In this document: positions 1 through 9,953 of the stretch, piece after piece
Layout of the letters: every line of letters begins with the position of its first letter
Numbering within the stretch: the stretch's first letter is position 1
Assembly (NCBI GenBank): GCA_030220185.1
Contig: JASPKZ010009924.1
Location: 1 to 64,000, forward strand
Reading direction: 5' to 3'
DNA from: Diploptera punctata
Taxonomy: Eukaryota; Arthropoda; Insecta; Blattodea; Blaberidae
Length of the DNA: 64,000 nucleotides
Position numbers and translations under genes: made by a program
Notes under the pieces: generated by a model
The model's database searches: none
Seen by the model: the letters and a program-made list of their open reading frames with translations, nothing else
Told to the model about the DNA's origin: nothing

Positions 1-42
1 ATACAAAAAAAAAAGAGAGAAAAATACGCATTTAGATTGGAG

Positions 43-112
43 GCCTAGGTAGCTCACTTGGAAGAGCATTGACATAGAGTCAAAGGTCCTGGGTTCAAAC
101 CCCAGTCTAGGC
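43..112 (+). repeat. tRNA-like SINE head (GCCTAGG type)
   Basis: Cloverleaf-like 70-mer: a 7-bp acceptor stem (GCCTAGG with TCTAGGC), D-stem GCTC/GAGC, anticodon stem TTGAC/GTCAA with a shortened loop, and a T-arm with GGTTCAAAC. The leader AGAGAAAAATACGCATTTAGATTGG and the trailer TATTTTTCTTTTCAAATAT match many other copies, so this is a dispersed element and not a cellular tRNA gene. Confidence 0.75.
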
Positions 113-114
113 AT

Positions 115-350
115 ATATTTTTCTTTTCAAATATAAATTATTCGTATTTACTGTATAAACATTTGCCAGACTGTTAACTTTAGTGAGTTGTTTATAATTA
201 ACGCAAGTATTTCCAACAAAGATGTTATTATTTTGAAAACACCATCGTGCAAAAAATAATGTAGAATGCACGTTTGTGAAGTGTTTTACAGAATTTCGGA
301 AATTAAACAGCACTTCCCAACCTCGCATTGTAAGGTACCATCCCATGGCT
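115..350 (+). repeat. Unclassified repeat R1, copy 1
   Basis: About 230 bp that recur at 47018-47210 and 47607-47670, including the shared stretch CACCATCGTGCAAAAAATAA. No coding potential is recognised. The second copy is split by a foldback element, which shows that R1 existed as a repeat before that insertion. Confidence 0.6.
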
Positions 351-412
351 TAAAACACTTGTTTGTTCCCATCTTAAAAATAAATTGAATGTGGCCAGGT
401 TTATGTTTGTCT

Positions 413-1579
413 TAATTATATATTATTTTTAGTCTGGACATCTTACCTCAATATTAATGTTGATTTGTTCTTGGACATGTTTCAAAACAATTCTGTTTTA
501 TCGTCAGCTTTCCCAGACTGGTTTTATTTATGTTGCACAACCTGGATGTCGCTGAGTACAAACATCAAATTTACCAAAGAAAATAAACAAATACCTTTTC
601 TGGATCTTAAATTGGTCAGAAACAAAGAAAACAAAAGTTGAATTTGGGATTCGTAGGAAATAACTCATACGGAAAATTTTATTAAATCAACAGGGTTCAA
701 TCCAATTGGACATAAATTAGGAGCATTTAATAGTTTAACTCATAGATTGGTAAACTTACCCTTAAACGAAGAAGATTTCAAACATGAGAAAAAACACATA
801 ATCAAAGTAGCAAGAGAAAACGGGTTTGATGAAAAAATGGTACATAAAAGGATAGAAAAGTATAAAAAACAAAAAATGATAAACAGAAGTAATCTTGAAG
901 AAGAAGAAGAATCACCTATGAAAAAATATAGGAAATTCACATATCACCCCTGGGTACATAATACATTTCAAAAGATATTTGAGAAGTTTATATTAAATTA
1001 GCACACTGAAAAATAACTACAGTTTAAATAAACTAATAAAAACCAACAAAAATGAAAAAACTGATAAAATAAAAAGTCAGGAATATATCAATTGAATGCA
1101 TGGTTGTGAAAAGATATATATAGGGAAAACAAAAAGAAACCTAAAATTAGAACCAAAGAACACATAAGAATATTAAAAATGGAGAAATTGAAAAATCTGC
1201 AGTTGCTGCTCATGTTTGGTCTGAAAAACATAATATAAATTCAGACACTAAATTATTAAAACAGTCAGAAAATATCAAAAGAGCTGACTATTTGGGAAAA
1301 ATTTATATGCAGAAGAACAGAAACAGAGTTATGAATTTTGATATACCGATGGAACGTGACCTTGTTTGGAGGTTCTTTGGCCAACCACAGGATGAAGCTG
1401 ACATCGACATCCAGGTTGTGCAACATAAATAAAACCAGTCTGGAAAGCTGACGATAAAACAGAATTGTTTTGAAACATGTCAAGAACAAATCAACATTAA
1501 TATTGAGGTAAGATGTCCAGACTAAAAATAATATAATTAAAATAACCTCAAAATATAACTTCCTAAAATTAAATATTTA
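413..1579 (+). mobile_element. Penelope-like element family A, copy 1
   Basis: Flanked by a 12-bp duplication TTATGTTTGTCT (401-412 and 1580-1591). The order is: left arm in antisense (430-548), a truncated sense PLE coding segment (about 560-1410), right arm in sense (1409-1525), and an AT-rich 3' tail with AACCTCAAAATATAACTTCC. The coding part reads the end of the reverse transcriptase, a linker with MKKYRKFTYHPWVHN, then GIY-YIG endonuclease residues (YIGKTKRN, then KEH), with several frameshifts. Each arm holds a hammerhead-like core (474-507 on -, 1448-1481 on +). The element is a dead copy. The architecture and TSD are seen directly; the family call rests on the RT/GIY-YIG pairing diagnostic of PLEs. 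Confidence 0.85.
1448..1481 (+). ncRNA. Hammerhead-like core, PLE family A
   Basis: CTGACGA, stem II AAAACA/TGTTTT, GAAA, minimal helix III ACATGT, then cleavage triplet GTC. The mirror copy at 474-507 (-) has the same core. Helix I pairing is weak next to the core (one C-G in the left copy); a distant GTCTGG/CCAGAC pairing is possible. Matching copies are at 48831-48866 (-), 61314-61347 (-) and a damaged one at 51336-51370 (+). Confidence 0.55.
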
Positions 1580-1590
1580 TTATGTTTGTC

Positions 1591-1745
1591 TGTCGCCGTG
1601 GTGTAGTAGGTAGAGTCCCTACCTTCCACTCCGGCGACCCGGGTGTGATTCCTGGCAGAGTAGGAGATTTGAAATCTCCACCCTGGGTCTGGGGGTGTGT
1701 GTGTGTGTGTGTGTCCTGTCCTTGTGTCTATGTGAAGATAAAAGA
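1591..1745 (+). repeat. SINE with tRNA-like head and (GT)n
   Basis: A-box-like GTGGTGTAGTAGGTAGAG and B-box-like GGTGTGATTCC elements spaced as in a tRNA promoter (1593-1660). A short body and a (GT)n run follow at about 1694-1713. It is a different family from the GCCTAGG-type copies and lies just upstream of the first visible ACSL exon. Confidence 0.6.
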
Positions 1746-1838
1746 AAGTTGACAAAACGGTAAAACAAAAAGGAAAAACAGTATAAACAAAAAAAACATT
1801 CATTTATTGTTTAATAAAAAAAAATGTTGTATTTGCAG

Positions 1839-2095
1839 TGGTTACGATCTACGCTACGCTGGGTGAAGATGCTATAGCTCACGGTATAAATGAGACGGAG
1901 GTTTCCATGGTAATCACATCACATGACTTACTGCCTAAGTTTAAGAAGATCCTCCACAAGACACCCAAGTGAAGCAGCTGGTGTACATGGAGGACCAGCT
2001 GAGCACCACCGACACGTCAGACGGCTACAAGACGGGAATACAGATCATTCCATTCTCACAGGTTGTTCAGTCAGGGGCAGCCGCAACACACATAG
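1839..2095 (+). CDS. ACSL: Long-chain acyl-CoA synthetase (ACSL3/4-like), first exon in window
   Basis: The gene activates long-chain fatty acids to acyl-CoA using ATP (AMP-forming, two-step), on ER, lipid-droplet or peroxisomal membranes in known ACSL3/4 relatives. This exon reads VVTIYATLGEDAIAHGINET then, after a frame break near 1965-1970 (one base missing), VKQLVYMEDQLSTTDTSDGY. It lies N-terminal to the AMP-binding motif in the family. The acceptor TTTGCAG precedes 1839 and the donor G/GTAAC follows 2095. Phases fit the next exon only if one base is restored. The start codon and roughly the first 250 residues must lie left of position 1. Eight exons follow collinearly to the stop at 18902. 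The frame break could be a sequencing error, because the later exons are intact. Confidence 0.9.
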
Positions 2096-2104
2096 GTAAC
2101 ACCA

Positions 2105-2310
2105 GCCTCATGGGCTTGTTTGTTTAGTTTGAGGTCCTGGTCAGAGCACAGGAATTTTTTTCTTAAAGGGAATTATTCCCTTATTCGTCAATTATCCATT
2201 ATCATTCATCACTCATCGTATCATCGGGGTAACCTAACTCCACCTTCCAGGTGCCCCAACTCGAGAAGTAGTTACAGTTCTGCCAATGTGAGGAGGGAAT
2301 ACCAGAAATA
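2105..2310 (-). repeat. SINE remnant (GGGGCACCTGG family), interrupted
   Basis: Reverse-strand copy of the repeat seen at 14810-14965 and 34840-35670 (GGGGCACCTGG, then GTTACGTTATCC). It resumes at 2517 after the foldback insertion at 2310-2516. Confidence 0.6.
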
Positions 2311-2516
2311 TATAAGAATTAAATTAATCATGATTATTTCATACCTCATACTTCTATATTTCTTTAAATACAGTTTTTTTTATTGAAAATTGCATGTTTA
2401 TGTGACAAAGAAATTTAAAGAAATATAGAAGTATGAGGTATGAAATAATCATGATTAATTTAATTCTTATGAATTTGAACCTCATAATGTTAAAAATTCC
2501 CCATTTTAATATATAA
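2310..2516 (+). mobile_element. Foldback mini-element with 11-bp TSD
   Basis: TSD ATACCAGAAAT at 2299-2309 and 2517-2527. Inverted arms (about 2312-2365 and 2413-2470) are near identical, end in the ATGAGGT motif, and are followed by the 3' tail with AACCTCATAATGTTAAAAATT. No hammerhead core remains in the short centre. It has the same plan as the retrozyme-like elements elsewhere in the window. Confidence 0.75.
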
Positions 2517-2642
2517 ATACCAGAAATGTCGTAAAGACAACCTGGAGGCATCGGTAAAAACTATAATCATTGTCATAATAATAATAATGATTATTATTAT
2601 TATTAATTTACATTATTTTTTTTACCATTATGTATTTCATCA

Positions 2643-2905
2643 CCATCATCCAGGGATTAAGCCAGTTGGCTCGTTCCGGTTTCATGAAAGCTACAATTGT
2701 TAAAATTGTTCAGACCATCTTCTGTGTGGACGACCAACATTTCTCCTTCCGTACGGTTTATAATTTAGCAATAATTTTCGAAATCTTCCTTCTGGCATTC
2801 TATCAATATGTTCTTTCCAGTCGTTCCTATATTTAATTATTCGGTCTGTAAGTTTGAAAATATTTAGTTCCTTTCTTCCATTACGTATTTCTTGTAATTA
2901 ATTAT
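2643..2905 (-). mobile_element. LINE 3' end fragment
   Basis: The reverse strand reads the C-terminal end of a LINE polyprotein: KYRNDWKEHIDRM, then a GRRNVGRPHRRW-type basic motif, and a short NEPTGL end. This YNDW..H..RM / G.PRRRW signature closes many arthropod LINE ORFs. Only the last ~80 codons are present, so the copy is 5' truncated. An (AAT)n run lies just upstream (2570-2605). Confidence 0.7.
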
Positions 2906-2910
2906 TAGTA

Positions 2911-4247
2911 CAGTGTGTCCCACGCTTTGAAACGCTATTTCTCAGCAACGAAATGAGACAGAAATACAATTTTTGTTGTGTATGATCCACAAGGCACTGG
3001 AAAAGCATAGCAACATGTTCGATCTTCACGTCTTTATAAACAACAATGGCGGCGAGATTATCATTTGATGAACGTAAGTGGATACTGAAGTGTTATTGGA
3101 AAGTGGAGAATGTTGTTGAAGTGCAACGACGTTGGATGGTTGAATTTGGGACACCACCACCAACAAGGGTAACAATAACAAGAATCTGAGACAAGTTTGA
3201 AGACGATGGAACGGTGCAAGATGTGTTGAAAAGTCAGTTTGGAAGAAAGAGACGTTTGGCCGATGACGAGAGTAGTGTTGCAGTGATGCAGATTTTTACA
3301 CGATCCCCAAAGTAGTCAGTGAGGCAATGTTCTCATGAAATTGGTATCAAGAAAAGCAGTGAGAAGAAATAAAGATACATTTAATTCTTATGAATTAAAC
3401 TTCATAATGTTAAAAATTAGATAAAAAAATTGTACTGGATAACAGAATAATAGAACAAGTATCACATTTCCAATATTTAGTATGTGATATAACTTATAGA
3501 GAAAATAAAGTAAATAAATTTCAGCCTATTTGTGGAACCATAAAAAGAACCTTAGGTCGGAAAACAAGGAAAGATACGAAACTTAAATTATATAAAACAA
3601 TGGCTGTTCCTTTGTTGTTGTATGGAAGTGAACATTGGATAATGAAATCAAGGGATAAAAGCAGGATACAAACTGCGGAAATGCTGTTTTTACGTAATGT
3701 GAAAGGATCACAAGAGCGGATAGAATAAGGAATGAAACTATACGAGAAGAATTAAATATATATAAAATTGAAGATAAAATCAGCGAAAATAATAAGAAAT
3801 GGACAGAACACTTAATGAGAATGAACAACGAAAGAATACCAAAAAGAACCTTCCTGTACAATCCCAGAGGAACAAGAGATGTTGGCCGACCACGCAGAAG
3901 ATGGACTCCACTTTTAACTTCGCCGGCACAGGCTGCATAGCCTAAACCTTGTAGTAGAAGAAGAAGGTTAAAAATTCCCAAATTTATTATATAAAACAAA
4001 AGCAGTGTTCATCGAATTTTGCAGGGCAGATAAACGACTGCAATTTTGTGAGTGGTTCCTGCAGAAGTGTGACAAAAGTGATAATCTCGCCGCCATTGTT
4101 GTTTATAAAGACGTGAAGATCAATGAACATGTTGCTATGCTTTTCCAGTGCCCTGTGGATCAAACACAACAAAAATTGTATTCCTGTCTCTTTTCGTTGC
4201 TGAGAAATAACGTTTCAAAGAGTGTATACATCAATTTGGGACACTCT
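2911..4247 (+). mobile_element. mariner-like element, internally deleted and split
   Basis: Long terminal inverted repeats of about 150 bp start CAGTGTGTCCCA (2911) and end TGGGACACTC (about 4247), with TA next to both ends. The N-terminal transposase region starts around 3045 and reads RLSFDERKWILKCYW, FGTPPPTRVTITRIRDKFE and FTRSPK, with a stop. It then continues across an inserted LINE as KKSSVHRIL. A late fragment ADKRLQFCEWFLQKC is joined directly to the right repeat, so the catalytic core is missing. It is a non-autonomous fossil. Confidence 0.8.
3362..3997 (+). mobile_element. LINE fragment inserted in the mariner element
   Basis: Flanked by a 10-bp TSD AAAAGCAGTG (3352-3361 and 3998-4007). 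Removing it restores the mariner reading KKSSVHRIL. The insert reads the thumb and C-terminus of a LINE reverse transcriptase: KLYKTMAVPLLLYGSEHWI, later KRTFLYNPRG and GRPRRRW, with stops and frame changes. Confidence 0.8.
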
Positions 4248-4405
4248 ATTATTTTCATTATTGTTATTGTTATTATTATTATTGTTATTTTTATTATTAG
4301 AAAATTAATACAAGAATATAGTTTATGGGGTTTAAAGATCAATATGGATAAATCTAGATATATGACAAGATTTAATACTAGAAGAAAATTTAGGGACAAT
4401 TAAAT

Positions 4406-4567
4406 TTCAAAAGTATTTGGCGATATTGAATTACAACGTATATAAGAGAAAAATTTGCATCTATATCGTAACTCGCCTCGGTAGCTCAGTTGGTAGAGCA
4501 TTTGGCCCGGCAAGCCAAAGGTCCCAGGTTCGAGTCTCGGTCTAGGCGAAAATTTTTCTCTTCAAAT
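4406..4567 (+). repeat. Complete tRNA-like SINE (162 bp) with TSD
   Basis: TSD ACAATTAAAT at 4396-4405 and 4568-4577 fixes both ends. The tRNA-like part (4475-4547) is in the middle: a ~70-bp leader containing GAATTACAACGTATATAAG and GAGAAAAATTTGCAT precedes it and a ~20-bp trailer (AAATTTTTCTCTTCAAATA) follows. Acceptor GCCTCGG/TCTAGGC has one mismatch; anticodon stem TTGGC/GCCAA has loop CCGGCAA. A central tRNA is unusual, since most SINEs begin with it. Confidence 0.8.
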
Positions 4568-4869
4568 ACAATTAAATACACTGAAGAATATAAGTATTTG
4601 GGAATTAAAATGACTAAAGATGGAAAACAAGAAACAGAGATAAGAAACAGGATCAATATAGGAAAGTATGCTATATCTGCCCTAAATGGAATAGTATGGG
4701 ACAAACATATCTTCAAAGAAACAAAAAAAACTATTTTTAATACAATAATCAGAAGCATTATTACCTATGGAGCTGATGTGTGGGCTTTAAATGCACAAAT
4801 GAAAAAAAAAATTGCTCGCCACTGAAATGGACTACTGGAGACGTGCTGCAAGAATATCCAGGAAGGATA

Positions 4870-5623
4870 CTTACTTACTTACTCACTGGCACTATCGAGC
4901 CCGTAGGTTCATGGCCGCGCGGACATAAGCTCTCCATACATCCCTATCCTGAGCTAATGCTTTCCAATCATTCCCTGTATAATCTATTTCCTCAAATCAT
5001 AGTTAATGTTGTTCTCCCACCTCATTCTTGGTTTACCAACTGGGCGTTTTCCTTCTGGCTTTCCTACAAGAAGTTTCCATGCACGTCTTTCATTTCCCAT
5101 ACGTGCAACATGTCCTGCCCATCGCAGTCTACGAGACTTAACTGTTCTTATTATATCTGGCTTCCTATAAAGACCATGTAGTTCATTGTTTGTAGTCTTC
5201 TCCATTCACCTGTCTGTTCATCTCTCTTTGGTCCGAAAATTTTTCTAAGAACTTTATTCTCAATTACTCGTAATCTCCTTTTCTCCCTTAAAGTAAGAGT
5301 CCATGTTTCACACCCATATAATATAACTGGTAGAATAATAGTTTTATATATTTTCAGTTTAATGTTTTTTTGAAAGGAGTTGGGACATCAAGAGTCTCTG
5401 TAATACATAATAGCATGCATTTCCAGAATTGAATCTATGTTTAATTTCTTTGTGCATCTCATTCCTATTTGTGATTATTGTTCCTAGGTATTTGAATTCA
5501 GCCACTTCCTCAAAATTTCCCTCATTTGTCATTAGCTGTCCATTTCCATTATATACTGAATTTCTACGTGTGACCATATATTTAGTTTTACTGATATTTA
5601 CTTCCAGTCCTAATTTCTTAGTC
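4870..5623 (-). mobile_element. LINE family B, 5'-truncated, with TSD
   Basis: TSD ATCCAGGAAGGATA (14 bp) at 4856-4869 and 5624-5637. The reverse strand ends in a (TAAG)n 3' tail (about 4870-4886) and encodes the end of a LINE ORF: EVNISKTKYMVTRRN, FKYLGTIITN, then RRLRWAGHVARMGNERRAW and KRPVGKPRMRWENN. Broken by frameshifts. Same family: 24030-24497, 27755-28179, 30130-30550, 14455-14740, 20880-20990. Confidence 0.85.
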
Positions 5624-6083
5624 ATCCAGGAAGGATAAAATCAGAAATTCATATATAAAAGAAAAAATGCAGGTACAATATTCAATATTAGATTTTATAA
5701 AGAAGAAACAATTAAATTGGTACGGACACATTAGAAGGATGGAAGAAGGAAGACTACCTAAGATAATCATGGATTGGGAACCACAGGGAAGGAAAAAGAA
5801 GGGTAGACCAAATATTACGTGGATTCAGGGAATCAATGAAACTGAGAGGGAATGGGAAATAGAAGAAGATATATGGATGAACAGACAAGAATGGAAAATG
5901 TGTTGAAACAAATGTGTAGTTAACTGTGAACATGGGTACCGGAATAATAATAAAAAATTATTATTATTATTATCATAATTATTATTACTTAATCAATTGA
6001 GTTGGTGTTTACTTGATGAAAATCCATATTCATTAATTAAATAAAAATAAAACGTAGTTTTATTTGATTTTCATATTTATTAT

Positions 6084-6146
6084 ATAATTCAGTGACAGCT
6101 GTTTCGGTACACTGTACCTTCTTCAGACATGTTAACAAATTATGAA
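6084..6146 (-). ncRNA. Hammerhead-ribozyme-like motif (GTACAG family)
   Basis: Read on the minus strand: helix I strand CATAATTTG..ATGT, core CTGAAGA, stem II GGTAC-AGT-GTACC, GAAA, palindromic helix III ACAGCTGT, cleavage triplet GTC, then AC and GAATTAT. Helix I pairs GT/AC next to the core, then after an internal loop ATAATTT pairs GAATTAT. All invariant core positions are present. Core spans 6094-6126. Confidence 0.75.
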
Positions 6147-6284
6147 TTGTGTTCCAACTGATCTAAGCAACAATACAACAATATTTATTTAATTTTTTAA
6201 TTTAACAAAGGGGATTCATTCAAATCAAGTTGAGAATTTAACAGTTTGTTATACTACTTTAAATTATTAATATCTACAGCCTCC

Positions 6285-6516
6285 AAAAGATCTAACTTCT
6301 TACCCTTATCACAAATATGTAAAATTTCAAAATTTGGATTGAAACAATGATTAAATTGGAATAGGTGGTTAGCATATTTTGAATTTTCTAAATTTCTGTT
6401 ATATGCTCTCATGTGTTCCTTTATCCGAGAGATAAAAGGTCTACCAGTTTGTCCTATATAGACATTGTCACATGTGCCACATTTCGTTTTATATACACCT
6501 GATAATTTTCTTTTTT
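6285..6516 (-). pseudogene. GIY-YIG endonuclease fragment of a PLE
   Basis: The reverse strand gives about 75 uninterrupted residues: SGVYKTKCGTCDNVYIGQTG, then a Arg-Pro-Phe and RIKEHMRAYNR, and FQFNHCFNPNFEILHICDKG. The GVY(x)..YIG pair, the Arg after it and the EH residue are the GIY-YIG nuclease signature, and CxxC before YIG is typical of the Penelope clade. No start codon or RT domain is attached. Confidence 0.75.
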
Positions 6517-6571
6517 TGTTTTGGTTTTATTGTTTTTTATTATATTTTGTAGAGTCAGTTGGAACACAATT

Positions 6572-6640
6572 CATAATTTGTTAACATGTCTGAAGAAGGT
6601 ACAGTGTAACGAAACAGCTGTCACTGAATTATATAATAAA
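6572..6640 (+). ncRNA. Hammerhead-like motif, mirror copy with stem II mutation
   Basis: The same motif on the + strand (core 6590-6622). Stem II reads GGTAC/GTAAC, one mismatch relative to the other three copies. Helix III and the GTC triplet are intact. Confidence 0.65.
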
Positions 6641-6762
6641 TATGAAAATCAAATAAAACTACATTTTATTTTTATTTAATTAATTAATTATTATTACTGT
6701 TAGTAGTATTACTTAACTATTATCATTGTTGTTGTAATTATGATTGTTGATGTGTGTTACAG

Positions 6763-6960
6763 AGGAAGTGCCCCCGACGCCTGACGACGTGGCTATAATA
6801 ATGTACACAAGTGGATCTACAGGGTGCCTAAAGGAGTTGTACTCACCCACAGGAACATGATGGGCACTCTGAAGGCTTTCTCAGACGCTGTGGTTATATA
6901 CCATGACGATGTGTTTCTGGGCTACCTGCCCCTTGCTCATGTGTTTGAAACTCCTCGCAG
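6763..6960 (+). CDS. ACSL: ACSL exon with the AMP-binding P-loop motif
   Basis: Reads EEVPPTPDDVAIIMYTSGST, then GVPKGVVLTHRNMMGTL and DDVFLGYLPLAHVFE. YTSGSTGxPKG is the AMP/ATP-binding signature of adenylate-forming enzymes. Two frame breaks lie in the exon: one base is missing near 6823-6826 (inside TG/VPKG) and one extra A is present at about 6948-6950, just before LLAE. They cancel, so the phase into the next exon is correct. Acceptor GTTACAG, donor GCAG/GTAAGT. Confidence 0.93.
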
Positions 6961-7204
6961 GTAAGTGTTTCTTATCTAATAAAATCTTATTTCATACTTG
7001 GTGTTGTTTCAAGATGAGTCTCGTTTTATTAATTTTGGAAATTTATTCTTTACAACATGTGATGCGAAATTTTTTTTAAGTTCCAAGCATACACCGTGTG
7101 CCTGCACCAACAAACACGAAGCCGTGTACACTATGGAATCACGGGATGCAGCCAACATACACATATTTAACAAACCTAAAAGCTAACCTAATGCAATTTA
7201 GTAT

Positions 7205-7780
7205 TTTTTGTTTACACTGGTCAACATGATTTTTGTCTCATGAGTACCAATAGTTGTACTTAATGCAGTTTTTTATCGTGTTTTCAAATATGTATTCGGA
7301 AATTCTCCATCGCCCACAGTTTTTTTTTATTCCAATTTCAATTAATGGATTTAAATAATTATATTTTTTATAAACTTTTTTTGTCCATTTGTCCATTATA
7401 AAATAAAACCAAATGAGCTAACTCAGGAGATTTCAGCTATGGAAAAGAGATATCAAGGCAAATGGAATCCTAATATGCTGGCCGATTATTGTTGGACCAT
7501 CAAGAGGGATGCTCCACAGGCAAAATATAGCAGAAAATCGTCATTTCTTACTTTCTAGGCGAGTCCCAATGTTCAAATATTGTGTAGTTACGAATGTAGA
7601 AAATAATAAAGTGTTTGAAATTATAAATTCCTGTCTCTCGGAAACCTTGTGTGATGGAGAAAAACCGATATATTTGAATTGAGGAGAAAAAATGCTATCA
7701 GAATCAGATATTTGTCTTTCTGAGACAAAAAAAAAGTTTATTTTTTGTTTTTCGGTGTTATTCATCTCAACGATGCATAA
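7205..7780 (+). repeat. Unidentified element with a short conserved peptide, copy 1
   Basis: About 570 bp that recur inverted at 9690-10955. The coding-like part (about 7400-7560) reads LTQEISAMEKRYQGKWNPNM, then LADYCWTIKRDAPQAKYSRK and a stop. Both copies keep this peptide, although copy 2 has lost DYCWT. I do not recognise the family; the conserved W, DYCW and KRD residues suggest a decayed transposon protein. Confidence 0.5.
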
Positions 7781-7858
7781 ATCATACTTGAAGAGAGACT
7801 GGGACTCAAACCCGAGACATCTAGTTTTCTAGACCAATGCTCTACCGACGGTTGTAAA
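7781..7858 (-). repeat. Degenerate tRNA-like SINE remnant
   Basis: Reverse-strand remnant of the GCTCAGG-type copies: GACTCAAACCC for the T-arm, TTCTAGACCAATGCTCTACC for the anticodon to D-arm. The acceptor stem is lost. Confidence 0.5.
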
Positions 7859-8060
7859 TAAAAATCATTGAAATGTGATTGGACATTGACTGCCATTTGG
7901 GGCATGAGTTAAATAGTCGTAGCTATTTGATAAAATTAATTGATAGGCAGGTAGAGAGCTGACAAATACTATGTATTTTTTTGATGTTTTTATAGAATTT
8001 ACCAACTAAAGTTTATCATAATAAAGAAAGCACCTCCTTTTTAACATTCTGAATAGGTCA
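7845..8060 (-). repeat. Unclassified repeat R2, copy 1
   Basis: Shares GTGATTGGNCATTGACTNCC and neighbouring blocks with 17745-17935 and 32255-32402. An AAGAAAGC.CCTCCTTTTTAA end (about 8024-8043) is the inverse of the AAAAAGGAGGGGCTTTCTTT end at 17783, so the element has been rearranged or has inverted ends. No coding potential seen. Confidence 0.5.
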
Positions 8061-8784
<724 letters not shown>

Positions 8785-8804
8785 TAGACCAAGTTAATGT
8801 AGTT

Positions 8805-8905
8805 ACGCTTTGAAATTCATCGGAGAACATTTTTTGACAATTCCATGTTTTTCACAATACTGCAGTTTCAGACTATCTTGAGCCATAACTCAGACTGAAG
8901 CGCAT
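8805..8905 (-). mobile_element. Single arm of a family E foldback element
   Basis: Matches the arms at 10677-10917 (AAATTCATCGGAGAACATTT). The minus strand holds a damaged hammerhead-like core: CTCAAGA instead of CTGAAGA, then GAAA, palindrome ACTGCAGT and GTA. The partner arm and tail are missing. Confidence 0.55.
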
Positions 8906-9030
8906 TTGACTTACTCTAAGTTTATGAGAATTTCTTTTATTTAAAACCCAAATTTCACTTCCGTGTTCTAGAGCAGCTTTTGATGTGATGTTATGTAATC
9001 TTAGTTTTACGTAAATCTGATCTCATCTAT

Positions 9031-9240
9031 ATTTTGAAGAGAAAAATTTTCGCCTAGACCGAGACTCGAACCCTTGGCTTTCCGGGCCAAGTGCTCTACC
9101 AACTGAGCTACCGAGGCGAGTTGCAATCTAGACGCAAATTTTTCTCTTATATACGTTGTAATTCCCTCGTGCCAAATGCTTGAAACCATAGCTTCTATCT
9201 TTGCAAATGGCGGCTTCTTGGTTAAGAAGACATTTATTGG
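9031..9240 (-). repeat. tRNA-like SINE, GCCTCGG type
   Basis: tRNA-like part at 9052-9117 on the minus strand: acceptor GCCTCGG/TCTAGGC, D-stem, anticodon stem TTGGC/GCCAA with loop CCGGAAA, and a T-arm with GGTTCGAGTC but missing about five bases. The leader (GAATTACAACGTATATAAGAG on -) and the upstream GCAAATGGCGGCTTCTT block match other copies. Confidence 0.7.
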
Positions 9241-9525
9241 GAATTGATCTCATCTATTTACCAAAATGTCTTCTTATTACACCATTCATTTTATTATATT
9301 TTTGTAATTTTGAATCAATGCCACTCTTATGTCCTGCAAATACACTTCCTAAGTATGAGAAATCACACTTGTTCTGTAATTTTTCCACCAATCTCAATTT
9401 TCACTCGTATGTTTTTTTCCACATGTTGCCATTGCTTAAGATTTTGAAGTGGAAATTTCATATAATATTTGCTGGCAGTTTTGATTTAATAGAAATAATA
9501 ACAGCAGTAATGATGTGTATTTCAG

Positions 9526-9665
9526 CTGATCCTGGACAGGATATCAAAAGGAATTCACGACAAAGTGTCTAAAGGAAGTGACTTCACGCAGGCTCTGTTT
9601 AACTTCGCTTACAGATACAAGAAAACGTGGATGAAGCGAGGATTTGACACACCTCTCATGAACAG
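9526..9665 (+). CDS. ACSL: ACSL exon
   Basis: Reads LILDRISKGIHDKVSKGSDF, then TQALFNFAYRYKKTWMKRGF and DTPLMN. This is the poorly conserved middle of the enzyme between the two large N-terminal subdomains. Frame intact; acceptor TTTCAG, donor AACAG/GTAGTT, which is weaker than the other donors. Ends with two bases of the next codon. Confidence 0.93.
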
Positions 9666-9953
9666 GTAGTTAATGTCCTGCGCAATAAAGGGTTTCATTA
9701 GGAAGTAACATTATGAGGTTTAATTTAATTATGCTGACCAACAAAAAAACTTTTTTTTTTGTCTCAGAAAGAAGAATATGTGATTCTGATAGTATTTTTT
9801 CTCCTGAATTCAAACATGATATTGGTTTTTCTCCATCATGCATGGTTTCCAAGAGACAGGCATTTATAATCTAAAACCACTTTAATATTTTTTTATATTC
9901 ATAACTACACAATATTCGAACATTCGGACTCGCCTAGAAAGTAAGAAATGACG

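Larger units (their letters stand above)
4316..5905 (+). mobile_element. LINE family A copy split by a SINE and a second LINE
   Basis: Three collinear pieces (4316-4405, 4568-4869, 5624-5905) read one LINE C-terminal region: LWGLKINMDKSRYMT, then TIKYTEEYKYLGIKMTKDG and LYGADVWALNAQ-like residues, then WYGHIRRMEEGRLPK and GRKKKGRPNITW. The pieces fit in frame when the inserts at 4406-4567 and 4870-5623 are removed. Related copies lie at 29500-29860 (+) and 36325-36930 (-). Confidence 0.8.
5998..6690 (-). mobile_element. Penelope-like foldback element carrying hammerhead cores
   Basis: Inverted arms (about 5998-6235 and 6525-6690) enclose a piece of antisense-oriented PLE coding DNA. Each arm holds a hammerhead-like motif (6094-6126 on -, 6590-6622 on +). 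A closely related, coding-free palindrome is at 42150-42722. Outer arms share TTTTATTTGATTTTCATATT and its complement. I could not fix a clean TSD. Confidence 0.75.

Noticed and set aside
4475..4547. Functional tRNA genes at the tRNA-like loci
   Set aside because: The copies share leaders, trailers and TSDs, most lack U33 or have loop-length changes, and several are truncated. They fit SINEs better than cellular tRNA genes, though I cannot score them.
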